Source of the DNA: Actinoallomurus soli
Lineage (GTDB): Bacteria > Actinomycetota > Actinomycetes > Streptosporangiales > Streptosporangiaceae
Direction: 5' to 3'
DNA: 64,000 bases
Assembly: GCF_024055715.1 (NCBI RefSeq)
Contig: NZ_JAMXMV010000026.1
Span: 1-64,000 of the forward strand
This document shows positions 24,827 through 32,957 of this stretch, one piece after another. Below the pieces are notes generated by a model. The model had not been told where the DNA came from, did not search any database, and was given only the letters and a program-made list of their open reading frames with translations. Within the stretch, counting starts at the first letter, position 1, and each line of letters begins with the position of its first letter. The position numbers and the translations under genes are program-made.

Positions 24827-24978
24827 CCGTCAATATTCTGACGGAGCTGTATCGATAGATCGCGCCGCCGAGAGATGTGAAGGCCCTCGCTCGGCGCTGG
24901 GGGCGGTCGCCTCTTGCCGGGCCGGTCTGAAACGAGCCCGATTGACACCACAGAACACTTGCGTCAGTATTACGACGA
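24827..24978. promoter_or_regulatory. Divergent control region with two matching inverted repeats
   Basis: The 389 bases between 24768 and 25156 hold no gene. Two related sites are visible: CCGTCA-ATATTC-TGACGG at 24827-24844, 60 bases upstream of the VOC gene, and GCGTCA-GTATTA-CGACGA at 24961-24978, on the side of the plus-strand hydrolase. They share CGTCA-N-TATT-NN-GACG. The region is more AT-rich than its surroundings. The TetR protein encoded at 26109 is the obvious candidate to bind both. Confidence 0.6.
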
Positions 24979-25156
24979 AACTGTCAGAAACTACCGGTCC
25001 GGTCTCTGCGGACCGGTTCCCGACATGGCGTGCCGCCGTCGCAGGCCCTCGCGGCCGAGATCCATCGACGCTGCCGGGTCATCGGTCGAGGCGTCGAGGT
25101 CAGCCTTGCTCGGATGGATGGACTGGACGCGTTCGACTGCGAAGGGGCGGCGGCAC

Positions 25157-26131
25157 ATGACCACAACGCCGATCGATCTCTCCGTCGACGGACGGAGGAT
25201 CACCGGCCTCGCGGCCGGTGGCGACGACGCGGAGTCTCCGCTGATCGTGGCGCTTCATGGCGGGGGGTACGGCTCCGGGTACTTCGACGTACCCGGTCAT
25301 TCCCTGCTCGACCTCGGTGAGGCGACGAGATTCCCCGTGTTCTCGCTCGACCGCCCCGGCTACGGCTGGAGCGACCCGCTTCCCGGCGGTAGGGCGACCT
25401 TCGGCGACAGCGCCGAGGTCTTGGACGCCGCGATCGGCGCACTATGGACGGACCATGGCGATGGGCGTCCGGGAGTGGTCCTGCTCTCCCACTCCATCGG
25501 CTCGGCCATAGCCGTGCATATCGCCGCACGCCGGCCTCGCTGGCCGCTGCTGGGAATCTCACTACACGGTGTGGGTGATCGGTCTCCCGAGCACATCATC
25601 AGTGCCTGGCGTGCCCTCCCCGCGCACGGGCCGGTGGAACTCCCACGCGAACAACGACGCGCTCTGCTGTACGGCCCGGCGGGGACTGTCGACGTCGAGG
25701 CCGTGGAAGCGGCGAAGGCATCGGTGGAGCCCATACCTCTTGAGGAGATGCTCGAAATCGTCGGGGCCTGGCCGGAGAACGTGGCAGAGCTCGCAGCCGA
25801 GGTCGTCGTTCCCGTGCAGTACACGCTCGCCGAATACGACGGCCTATGGGTCGTCGACGCGAGTCGCGTCGAGACGTTCGCCGGGTATTTCACGTCCGCC
25901 CCGTGGGTAGAGGCCAAGCTTCAGGCGGGTGCCGGTCACAACCTCGACCACCATCGCCTCTCTCGCGCCCTCCACCTCAGGCAGCTGGCCTTCGCATGGG
26001 AGTGCGCAGCGCGGCCGACCGCCGCCGGTGACTATGATGACCGGCTGACGGGCAGGAACGGCGCGCATGACGGACCGGCATCCCAGGCTCACAGGCGAGG
26101 GGTAGGTAGTGACGACCGCGCGGGACTCTAA
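25157..26131 (+). CDS. Alpha/beta hydrolase divergent from the aromatic operon
   Basis: A 324-residue hydrolase. The oxyanion region is LIVALHGGGYGSGYF and the nucleophile segment LLSHSIGSAIAVH, where the first Gly of GxSxG is Ser. A late His in AGAGHNLDHHRLS is the likely catalytic base. ATG 25157 gives a compact fold; an 81-residue extension from 24914 would read through the operator region. The C-terminal ~35 residues (after RPTAAGDYDD) are polar and overlap the TetR gene by 23 bases. It is probably co-regulated with the minus-strand aromatic genes. Its substrate is unknown. Confidence 0.82.
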   Translation: MTTTPIDLSVDGRRITGLAAGGDDAESPLIVALHGGGYGSGYFDVPGHSLLDLGEATRFPVFSLDRPGYGWSDPLPGGRATFGDSAEVLDAAIGALWTDHGDGRPGVVLLSHSIGSAIAVHIAARRPRWPLLGISLHGVGDRSPEHIISAWRALPAHGPVELPREQRRALLYGPAGTVDVEAVEAAKASVEPIPLEEMLEIVGAWPENVAELAAEVVVPVQYTLAEYDGLWVVDASRVETFAGYFTSAPWVEAKLQAGAGHNLDHHRLSRALHLRQLAFAWECAARPTAAGDYDDRLTGRNGAHDGPASQAHRRGVGSDDRAGL

Positions 26132-26873
26132 TGCGCAGGGACGGTCCGGTGGCCGCCCGGAGTCACGCCGCGCCGCAGCGCCCCGACGTAAACTCCTCAT
26201 GAGCGAGATCGTCGAGCAGGCCATCCGCATCTTCGCTGAACGCGGCTACGACGGGACCACCCTGCAGGATGTCGCGGACGCGGTCGGGCTCAGTCGCCCC
26301 AACCTCTACAACTATGTCAAGAGCAAGGAAGAATTGCTCGTGGCGATGGTCGAGGCGACGACTGAGAGCGCGGCGAACTCGCTGCGGGAAGTTCGGCGAC
26401 GCACCGATCTCGACTCGACGCAGAAGCTGCGGATGATCGTCCGCGCCTTGGTCCTGCGCCGTGCCGAGCAACCGGCGCAGTTCCGTGCGCTCGATCGCAG
26501 CGACCAGGCGCTGCCTCCGGAGATCGCGAAAAAGCACCTCCAGGGCCGTCGTGCCGTCCTCCAGGAGATCACGAGCGTCATAGAGGAGGGGATCACGGCC
26601 GGCCGCTTTCGCCCCGTCGACGCACGCATCACAGCCCTGTCGATCATCGGCATGTGCAACTGGGTGGCATGGTGGTTCCATCCTTCTCCGGATCACCCCG
26701 CCGAACCGGTGGCCGAACAGATCGCGGAGAACGCGGTGGCAATGGTGGCTCGAGAGGCCGGGCGCATACCGGATGCGCCGACGCCGCTCGGCGCCGTCGC
26801 GCTCCTTCGGCAGGATCTCGACTACCTGACCCGTCTCCTCAACGCACAGGGCGGGCCAGGAGACCTTGATTAG
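26109..26873 (+). CDS. TetR family regulator of the aromatic cluster
   Basis: A 254-residue regulator. The HTH is EQAIRIFAERGYDGTTLQDV with DAVGLSRPNLYNYVKSKEEL, and the C-terminal domain is like TetR_C members that sense acyl or aryl-CoA-type ligands. The start is GTG 26109 behind AGGGGTAG; ATG 26200 would leave only one residue before the first HTH helix. It overlaps the hydrolase gene, so the two form an operon. The paired inverted repeats at 24827 and 24961 are its probable targets. Its stop overlaps that of the convergent molybdoenzyme gene by three to four bases. Confidence 0.87.
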   Translation: MTTARDSNAQGRSGGRPESRRAAAPRRKLLMSEIVEQAIRIFAERGYDGTTLQDVADAVGLSRPNLYNYVKSKEELLVAMVEATTESAANSLREVRRRTDLDSTQKLRMIVRALVLRRAEQPAQFRALDRSDQALPPEIAKKHLQGRRAVLQEITSVIEEGITAGRFRPVDARITALSIIGMCNWVAWWFHPSPDHPAEPVAEQIAENAVAMVAREAGRIPDAPTPLGAVALLRQDLDYLTRLLNAQGGPGDLD

Positions 26874-28954
26874 CCATTCGGCCGCCTCCCGAGCTCCAGG
26901 CCTGTGGTACTAGAGCCTGTCTCAAGGCCCTGGCGCGGCTCGATCTCGACGCGGTTGTCGTGGAAGACGGCGCCGTGGCCCATGTCGGAGTCGCGCTCGT
27001 CGACGGTCGCGTTGACGGTCGCGCCGCCGGTCAACTTCGCCCAGCGGCCCTTCGACGTCGCCGCCACGCCCGGCCGTACGCGGTCGGAGACCTGCGCCAC
27101 GGCGTCGAACGCGCCACGGGCGTTCGACACCCGGATGGGCGCCCCGTCCGGGATGCCGCGCGCGGCGGCGTCGTCCGGGTGCACGGTGACCGTCGGCGCG
27201 CCGGCGCGCCGGCGCAGCTCCGGGTTGTTGCCGAACGTCGTGTTGAGGAAGTGGTGCGGCGCCGCCGAGATGAGCACCAGCCCGTCGCCGGGATCGGCCG
27301 GCGGGGTGTACCCGGGCAGCGGGTCGTGCCCGACCCGGGTCGCCCGCACCGAGTAGAACTCCAACCTCCCCGACGTCGTCGGGAACCCGTCGGCGAAGGG
27401 CAGGAACGGCCGCGCGACGTTCAGCCGGGCGAACCCCTCCTTCCGCAGCGTCTCGACCGTGATCCCGGCGAGCGACGGGTGCGGGGAGTCGAGGAGCTGC
27501 CGCGCCAGATCCTCGTCGGAGTCGTACAGGCTCGGCTCGGTCAGGCCCATCCGGCGCCCCAGGCGTCGGAACGTCTCCGAGGTCGACAGGCACTCCCCGG
27601 GCGGCGCGACCGCCGGTTCGTTCCAGACGAGGTACAGGTGGCCGTACCCGGCGATGACGTCCAGGTGCTCGGTCTGCATCGTCGCGGGCAGCACGATGTC
27701 GGCGTAGTCGGTCGTGTCGGTGAGGAAGTGCTCCAGCACCACGGTGAACAGGTCCTCGCGTGCCAGGCCCCGGCGTACCTTCGTCTGGTGCGGGTTGCTG
27801 CCGACCGGGTTCGCGGCGATGACGAACAGCGCCTTGACCGGCGGGTCGTCGACGTCGAGCAGCCCCTCGCCGAGCCGTGTCATCGTCAGGGAGCGCACCG
27901 GGTGCGGCAACAGGTCGATGCGCACCAGCTTCGGCAGGTTCAGCGTGAAATGCCCGCTGGTCGAGTAGCACAGGCCACCGCCGGGCAGCGCCCAGTCGCC
28001 GGTCACGCCCGGCAGGCAGGCGAGCGTGCGCAGCGCCATCCCGCCGCCCGCGTGCCGCTGCATGCCCTGCGTGGCGCGGATCGCGGTCGGCCGGGTCCGG
28101 GCGATGCGCCGGCCGAGCGCGACGATCCGCTCCTCCGGCAGGCCGGTGATCCGCGCGACGCGGTCGGGCGGGAACTCCTCGATCCGCGCCCGGAACTCCT
28201 CCCACCCCAGCGTGTGCCGGTCGATGAAGTCCTGATCGTGCGCGCCGAGCCCCACGATCACGTGCATCAGACCGAGGGCGAGAGCCGCGTCCGTGCCGGG
28301 CAACGGGGCCAGGTGCTCGTCGGCCTGCGCGGCCGTGCGCGTGCGCACCGGGTCGATGGCGACGACGTACGCGCCGTCGCGCCGGGCGTCCTGGATGAAC
28401 TTCCATACGTGGTGGCCGCTGGTCAGCGGGTTGGTGCCCCAGAGGATGATCAGCTTGGAGCGGGCGAAGTCCTCCGGGTCCATGCCGCCGGCCGTGCCGA
28501 GCGTGTACTTCAGCCCGGTGCTGCCGGCGATGGAGCAGATCGTCGGTTCGTGGACCGACGCGCCGAGCACGTTGAAGAACCGGCGGCCCGCGAAGCCCTC
28601 CAGACCCTGGATGTAGCCGAGGGACCCGGTGCCGTGGAACGGCCAGATCGCCTGCCCGCCGTACGTCTCCAGGACCTCGCCGAGCCGCGAGGCGATCTCG
28701 TCGAGGGCCTCGTCCCAGCTGATCCGCTCGAACCGGCCCTCGCCCTTCCGGCCCACGCGGCGCAGCGGATGCAGGATCCGGTCGGGGGCCCTGGTCTGCT
28801 CCAGGTAGCGGTTCACCTTGACGCACAGCGCCCCGCGCGTCACCGGGTGCGCGGGGTTGCCGCGCATGCCGACGGCCTCGCCGTCCTCCACGTCGACCAC
28901 CCAGGAGCAACCGTCCGGGCAGTCCAGCGGGCACGCGCCCCAGATTTTGGTCAA
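26870..28954 (-). CDS. Molybdopterin-dependent oxidoreductase
   Basis: A 694-residue Mo/W-bis-MGD enzyme of the DMSO-reductase superfamily. The N-terminal Fe4-S4 motif is CPLDCPDGC...C (ACPLDCPDGCSW with Cys in RGALCVK). Cofactor regions include ILWGTNPLTSGHHVWK and DPVRTRTAAQADEHL. The C-terminal dinucleotide-binding domain starts near LVLISAAPHHFLNTTFGNNP. There is no Tat signal, so it is cytoplasmic. TTG 28954 overlaps the upstream stop (TTGA) and follows GGGAGAGG. The substrate is unknown: the sequence looks like uncharacterised assimilatory-type members rather than clear nitrate reductase or formate dehydrogenase. It is paired with a small orphan protein. Confidence 0.9.
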   Translation of the reverse strand: MTKIWGACPLDCPDGCSWVVDVEDGEAVGMRGNPAHPVTRGALCVKVNRYLEQTRAPDRILHPLRRVGRKGEGRFERISWDEALDEIASRLGEVLETYGGQAIWPFHGTGSLGYIQGLEGFAGRRFFNVLGASVHEPTICSIAGSTGLKYTLGTAGGMDPEDFARSKLIILWGTNPLTSGHHVWKFIQDARRDGAYVVAIDPVRTRTAAQADEHLAPLPGTDAALALGLMHVIVGLGAHDQDFIDRHTLGWEEFRARIEEFPPDRVARITGLPEERIVALGRRIARTRPTAIRATQGMQRHAGGGMALRTLACLPGVTGDWALPGGGLCYSTSGHFTLNLPKLVRIDLLPHPVRSLTMTRLGEGLLDVDDPPVKALFVIAANPVGSNPHQTKVRRGLAREDLFTVVLEHFLTDTTDYADIVLPATMQTEHLDVIAGYGHLYLVWNEPAVAPPGECLSTSETFRRLGRRMGLTEPSLYDSDEDLARQLLDSPHPSLAGITVETLRKEGFARLNVARPFLPFADGFPTTSGRLEFYSVRATRVGHDPLPGYTPPADPGDGLVLISAAPHHFLNTTFGNNPELRRRAGAPTVTVHPDDAAARGIPDGAPIRVSNARGAFDAVAQVSDRVRPGVAATSKGRWAKLTGGATVNATVDERDSDMGHGAVFHDNRVEIEPRQGLETGSSTTGLELGRRPNG

Positions 28955-29454
28955 ACCTCTCCCTCGAAACGCTCGGCCAGGTAGGCGTCGATGTCGGCGC
29001 CGTCGTCGTTGGCGAGGACGTGCCGCAGCCAGGCGCGCCGCTCGAAGTCGGTGACGGCCAGCTCCCTCGCGCTGCCGATGGCCGGTGTCGGATGCGGCCG
29101 CATCGCGCCGAGCCGGTTCGGCAGGGCCGAGAATATCCGCTGGTGGATCTCGCTTTCCCCGGCCCACCAGTCGTAGAGGGCGTAGGCGTAGTCCGGGGCG
29201 TCGTGGACGATGACGAAGCCGACGCCGTACCGGTCCATGTCGTGCGGCTCCTCGCCGCCGCTGTGCGCCGCCGGCCGCGGCAGCGCGGTCGGAACGAGCA
29301 GCTCGGCCGTCCTCACCAGCTCCGGCCGGGGCCGCTCGCCGTTCGCGGCGATGCCGTAGAACTTCAGCCGCCAGCCGGCCGACTCGTGCAGCTTGAGGAA
29401 GCCGACCGGCCGGGGTCGATGGGCGCCGGTCCTGGTGATCGTGGTCTGGGTCAC
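28951..29454 (-). CDS. Orphan protein coupled to the molybdoenzyme
   Basis: A 167-residue soluble protein starting at GTG 29454 behind GAGGAGG. Its stop overlaps the TTG start of the molybdopterin oxidoreductase. Notable segments are GFLKLHESAGWRLKFYGIAA, GVGFVIVHDAPDYAYALYDW and WWAGESEIHQRIF. There are no cysteines, membrane spans or nucleotide motifs. No family is recognised. Tight coupling suggests a subunit, chaperone or substrate-pathway partner of the molybdoenzyme. Confidence 0.78.
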   Translation of the reverse strand: MTQTTITRTGAHRPRPVGFLKLHESAGWRLKFYGIAANGERPRPELVRTAELLVPTALPRPAAHSGGEEPHDMDRYGVGFVIVHDAPDYAYALYDWWAGESEIHQRIFSALPNRLGAMRPHPTPAIGSARELAVTDFERRAWLRHVLANDDGADIDAYLAERFEGEV

Positions 29455-29598
29455 GGTTCCTCCTCGGACAGGTGCTCATTCAGTTATACCTGTCATCACC
29501 GTCCCGCCCCGACGTCGATTACAGTACGTGGCCGCCGGGCCGTCACCACGGCGGGCTAGAGTGGCGCCCGAGGGCAACGGGCGATTAGGAGGCGACCG

Positions 29599-30318
29599 GT
29601 GGAGGACCAGATCGAGTTCCGCAGCGACGTGACGGTTGAGCTGATCAAGCATGCCGCCTCGGACGCCGATGTCATCTGGGCCGCCCGGGTCTCCACGAAG
29701 GGTGAGAACTCCCTCGCCGACGTCCAGGCCGACCCGGAGCGTTCGAAGGGTCTGATCAACTTCCTGATGCGCGACCGGCACGGCACGCCCTTCGAGCACT
29801 CGTCGATGACCTTCTACGTGCAGGCGCCGATCTTCGTCTTCCGCGAGTTCATGCGGCACCGCACGTTCAGCTACAACGAGGAGAGCGGGCGGTACCGCGA
29901 GCTCCGGCCGGTCTTCTACGTTCCGGGGGCGGAACGGAAGCTCGTCCAGGTGGGCAAGCCCGGGAAGTACGACTTCGTCGAGGGGACTCCCGAGCAGCAC
30001 AAGCTGGCCGTCGAGGCCACTCAGGAGGCCTGTCGGCAGGCGTACGCCGCGTACCGGGAGATGCTCGACGCGGGCGTCGCCCGGGAGGTGGCGCGGACCG
30101 TCCTCCCCGTCGGGCTCTACTCGTCGATGTACGCGACCTGCAACGCCCGGGCCCTGATGAACTTCCTGTCGCTGCGCACCCGACGCGACGACTCGGCCTT
30201 CCCGTCGTTCCCGCAGCGGGAGATCGAGATGGTGGCCGAGAAGATGGAAGAGGAGTGGGCGAAGATCATGCCGCTGACCCACGCCGCCTTCGAGGCCAAC
30301 CGCAGGGTCGCCCCCTGA
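29599..30318 (+). CDS. thyX: FAD-dependent thymidylate synthase ThyX
   Basis: A 239-residue flavoenzyme that makes dTMP from dUMP using methylenetetrahydrofolate and NADPH. The signature RHRTFSYNEESGRY (residues 86-99) matches the ThyX motif RHRxxSxNExSxRY. Other typical stretches are GTPFEHSSMTFYVQAPIFVF and the C-terminal NFLSLRTRRDDSAFPSF. GTG 29599 has TAGGAGG upstream. It is transcribed alone and converges on an SDR gene. Confidence 0.97.
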   Translation: MEDQIEFRSDVTVELIKHAASDADVIWAARVSTKGENSLADVQADPERSKGLINFLMRDRHGTPFEHSSMTFYVQAPIFVFREFMRHRTFSYNEESGRYRELRPVFYVPGAERKLVQVGKPGKYDFVEGTPEQHKLAVEATQEACRQAYAAYREMLDAGVAREVARTVLPVGLYSSMYATCNARALMNFLSLRTRRDDSAFPSFPQREIEMVAEKMEEEWAKIMPLTHAAFEANRRVAP

Positions 30319-30336
30319 CCACCGCGCGTCCGGGGA

Positions 30337-31104
30337 TCAGAAGAAACGGCGGGCGCTGGGGTGGTCCTGCGCGCCGTCGACGGGGACGTTGGCGCCGTTG
30401 ATCCCGCTCGCCCGCGGGGACAGCAGGAAGCAGGCGGCGTCGGCGACCTCGTCCAGCGTGACCAGCCGGCCGGCGGGGAAGTCCTCCCGGGCGAAGGCCG
30501 CGAGTCGTTCCGGATGCGCCGCGCCGAACTCCGCCCAGCCGCCGCCCTCGAAGTAGGTCGACCCCGGGCTGAGGGCGTTGACCCGGATGCGGCGGCTCGC
30601 CAGCTCCTGGGCGAGCGTCGCCGCGAGGTGGATCTCGGCGGCCTTGGCGGAGGCGTAGGAGGACTTCGGGCCCGGCTTCCAGCCGGTGATCGAGGAGACG
30701 ATCACGACGGAGCCTCCGCCGCGCCGTTCGAAGTGGGGGACGGCGCAGCGGACCGCGTGCGCGGCGTGCAGGACGTTCAGCGCGTAGGTCGCCGCCCAGT
30801 CGTCGGGCGTCGAGTCCAGGAGGTCACCGCCCTGCGCGCCACCGGCGTTGGCCACCAGCAGGTCGAGGCCGCCCAGCCGCTCGGCGGCGTCGTCGATCGC
30901 CCGGCGCAGTTGGTCGGGATCGGTGACGTCGGCGGCCGTCCCGTACGCGCCGAGCTCCGCCGCCGCCTTCTCCAGGCGTTCGGGGGACCGCGCGCAGACG
31001 GCCACCGACGCGCCCTCGGCGATGAGCGAGCGGGCGATCCCGTACCCGATGCCCGACGAGCCACCGGTGATGAACGCCGTCTTTCCCGACAGGCCGAGGT
31101 CCAC
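30337..31104 (-). CDS. SDR family oxidoreductase
   Basis: A 255-residue short-chain dehydrogenase/reductase. The cofactor motif is TGGSSGIGYGIA, with NAGG. The catalytic Ser is in VSSITGW and the Tyr-Lys pair in SYASAKAAEIHL, followed by RVNALSPGSTYFEGGGW. The start is GTG 31104 behind GGGGGGACG. It lies 46 bases downstream of a PaaI-type thioesterase gene on the same strand, so the two probably form an operon. The substrate is unknown; fatty-acyl or polyketide-like ketones are possible. Confidence 0.9.
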   Translation of the reverse strand: MDLGLSGKTAFITGGSSGIGYGIARSLIAEGASVAVCARSPERLEKAAAELGAYGTAADVTDPDQLRRAIDDAAERLGGLDLLVANAGGAQGGDLLDSTPDDWAATYALNVLHAAHAVRCAVPHFERRGGGSVVIVSSITGWKPGPKSSYASAKAAEIHLAATLAQELASRRIRVNALSPGSTYFEGGGWAEFGAAHPERLAAFAREDFPAGRLVTLDEVADAACFLLSPRASGINGANVPVDGAQDHPSARRFF

Positions 31105-31150
31105 AGGCGTCCCCCCGATCGTCCTTGAGTTCCCGGCAAGCTTAGGACCC

Positions 31151-31546
31151 TCAGGCGTGGAGCACGGCCTGGGTCTGGGTGGTCTGGGCGACTCTGCGGC
31201 CGTCGGTGTCGTACAGGTCGGTCTGGACGACGATGGTGGTCCGGCCCCTGTGCAGGGGGCGGGCCACCGCGCGTACCTCGCCACCCTGTACGCCGCGGAA
31301 GAACCGCGTGCTCGTCTCGACCGTGGTGGTGTTCGCGCCCGGCGGCAGGTTGAGGAAGGCGCAGGCGGCGCCGACGCTGTCGGCGAGCGTGACGAGCGCG
31401 CCGCCGTGCAGGACGCCGCCGGCGGTGCAGCGCTCCGGCGCCCAGGGGAGCCGGCCGGTGACCTCCTCGGCGGACGCCGACTCGATCACCACTCCGGCGG
31501 TGCCGGCGAACGGCATGGCGGCCAGGAGATCGTCAGGAGAGATCAT
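31151..31546 (-). CDS. PaaI family hotdog-fold thioesterase
   Basis: A 131-residue hotdog thioesterase. The motif GGVLHGGALVTLADSVGAAC matches the HGG-x-x-x-x-x-D active-site helix of PaaI/YbgC-like enzymes, followed by TTTVETSTRFFRGVQGG. These enzymes hydrolyse acyl- or aryl-CoA esters. It leads an operon with the SDR gene. A TTACC-N5-GGTAA site lies 35 bases upstream of its ATG. Confidence 0.9.
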   Translation of the reverse strand: MISPDDLLAAMPFAGTAGVVIESASAEEVTGRLPWAPERCTAGGVLHGGALVTLADSVGAACAFLNLPPGANTTTVETSTRFFRGVQGGEVRAVARPLHRGRTTIVVQTDLYDTDGRRVAQTTQTQAVLHA

Positions 31547-31579
31547 GATGACAGTCTGCCGACGGCCGTAGGCGGGTCC

Positions 31580-31596
31580 ATTACCTCGCGGGTAAT
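31580..31596. promoter_or_regulatory. Inverted repeat ATTACC-TCGCG-GGTAAT
   Basis: Six-base arms around a five-base spacer, just upstream of the thioesterase-SDR operon. The core TTACC-N5-GGTAA recurs exactly before the XRE regulator gene at 35975, so both may be bound by that regulator. Confidence 0.55.
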
Positions 31597-31988
31597 CGAC
31601 GCGCAGGGCGCCGGCCGATTCTTGACGTCCGGTGGGGGTTCTGCGTTCAATGTGCGTCGGTGCCGCACCGCGCGTACGTACGAGAGCCCTGACGAAGGAC
31701 GACGGGCCAGGCCGCGTACGAGCGGGCGAGCACCGCGAGAGCCCGAAGGGGATGATGCAGGTGGCCGCCTACCGCATGGATCGCGCCTAGCCGCATCCGA
31801 CGCCGTTCGCGTCGTTCCGTCCCGCGCCTCTGCCCGCGTGCCGGGTCTCGAATGCGTCTCCTCATCGCGTCCGTTCTCCTCGTGGCCGTCGCCTTTCGCC
31901 GCCACGTGCCCTTGGCCGGACGGGCGCGTCGTTTCACCGTTCGATCGTCGTTCGTTCTTGCCATGCGGCAACGCAGCGAAGGAGAGCC
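31597..31988. other. Intergenic region without a supported gene
   Basis: Between the repeat at 31580 and the esterase start I see no credible coding region. A 12-codon open frame (31752-31790) after AAGGGG is too short to support. The 3' end carries the ribosome-binding site GAAGGAG of the esterase gene. Confidence 0.5.
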
Positions 31989-32855
31989 TTGACCATCAAT
32001 CGCGTCACCGTCCCCGACACCTTCGACACCGTGCTCACCGCGCTGAGCGGCCTGAGCGCGGGTCCGCCGCCGCTGCCGCCGGGCACCGACACGGCCGGGC
32101 CGTTCGCGTTGCCAGTGCCGGGCCGCTGGGCGAACGCCTCGGGCCGCACGCCGCAGGAGGCGGGCGTCGTCCTGTACGTGCACGGCGGTGGCTTCGAGCA
32201 GTGCAACCCCGAGCTCGAGAAGCTGATGGCCCACCACCTGTCGAGGGCGACCGGCCGCCCGGTGTTCGGCGTGGACTACTCGCTGGGCCCCGCGCATCCC
32301 TTCCCGGTGGCGCGCGACGAGGTGGTCACCGTGTACCGCGCGCTGCTGGCCGAGGGCGTCCCTGCCGAACGGACGGTCCTGTTCGGCGAGTCGGCGGGCG
32401 CGACGATCGCGCTGGAGACGCTGCTCACGTTGCGCGCGGAGGGCGTGCCGCTCCCCGGCGCGGTGGTCCCGGTCTCGGCGATCACGGACTTCACGTTGAC
32501 GAGTCCGTCGATCGACGCTCCGGCGGGCCGGGACGTCATCGGCCGGGAGGTCCTGGAGCGCATCGTCGGCCGGTACCTGAACGGGCGGCCGAACGACCGG
32601 GCGCCCCAGTCGCCCATCCACGGCGACCTGGCGGGCCTGCCGCGCATGCTCCTGGTGGCCGGCGGCGACGAGGTCCTGCTGGACGACTCCCGGCGCTACG
32701 CGGAGGCGGCGGCCGAGGCGGGCGTCGAGGTCACGCTGGACGTCTACGAGGGAATGCCGCACGCGTTCCACATCGCGGTCCTGCCGGATCCGCAGCTCCC
32801 GGTGGGCGCCGTCTTCCTGGAGCGCCTGTCCGCCTGGCTGGAGGAGGGCCGGTAG
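31989..32855 (+). CDS. HSL-family alpha/beta hydrolase (esterase)
   Basis: A 288-residue esterase of the hormone-sensitive-lipase group. The oxyanion-hole motif is YVHGGGFEQCN, the nucleophile is in LFGESAGATIA, the acid Asp is in LLVAGGDEVLLDD, and the His is in YEGMPHAFHIA. TTG 31989 follows GAAGGAGAGCC at ideal spacing. There is no signal peptide, so it is cytoplasmic. It is transcribed alone after a 390-base gap. It probably hydrolyses short acyl esters; the natural substrate is unknown. Confidence 0.92.
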   Translation: MTINRVTVPDTFDTVLTALSGLSAGPPPLPPGTDTAGPFALPVPGRWANASGRTPQEAGVVLYVHGGGFEQCNPELEKLMAHHLSRATGRPVFGVDYSLGPAHPFPVARDEVVTVYRALLAEGVPAERTVLFGESAGATIALETLLTLRAEGVPLPGAVVPVSAITDFTLTSPSIDAPAGRDVIGREVLERIVGRYLNGRPNDRAPQSPIHGDLAGLPRMLLVAGGDEVLLDDSRRYAEAAAEAGVEVTLDVYEGMPHAFHIAVLPDPQLPVGAVFLERLSAWLEEGR

Positions 32856-32957
32856 CGGGAACGCCGTGGCCGGCGGCACGGCTTCCGTCGGCGGCCGTCG
32901 TCCGCGCGTACCCGCCCGGGCCCGGGGGACCGGTCGCCGTACGGAGGGCGATCGACG

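Noticed and set aside
26870-29479. An 869-residue version of the molybdoenzyme
   Set aside because: The N-terminal 175 residues are out-of-frame reading of the orphan gene; the Fe-S motif begins right after TTG 28954.
31752-31790. A 12-codon frame after AAGGGG as a regulatory leader peptide
   Set aside because: There is no run of specific codons or attenuator hairpin near it, and it lies 200 bases from the next gene.
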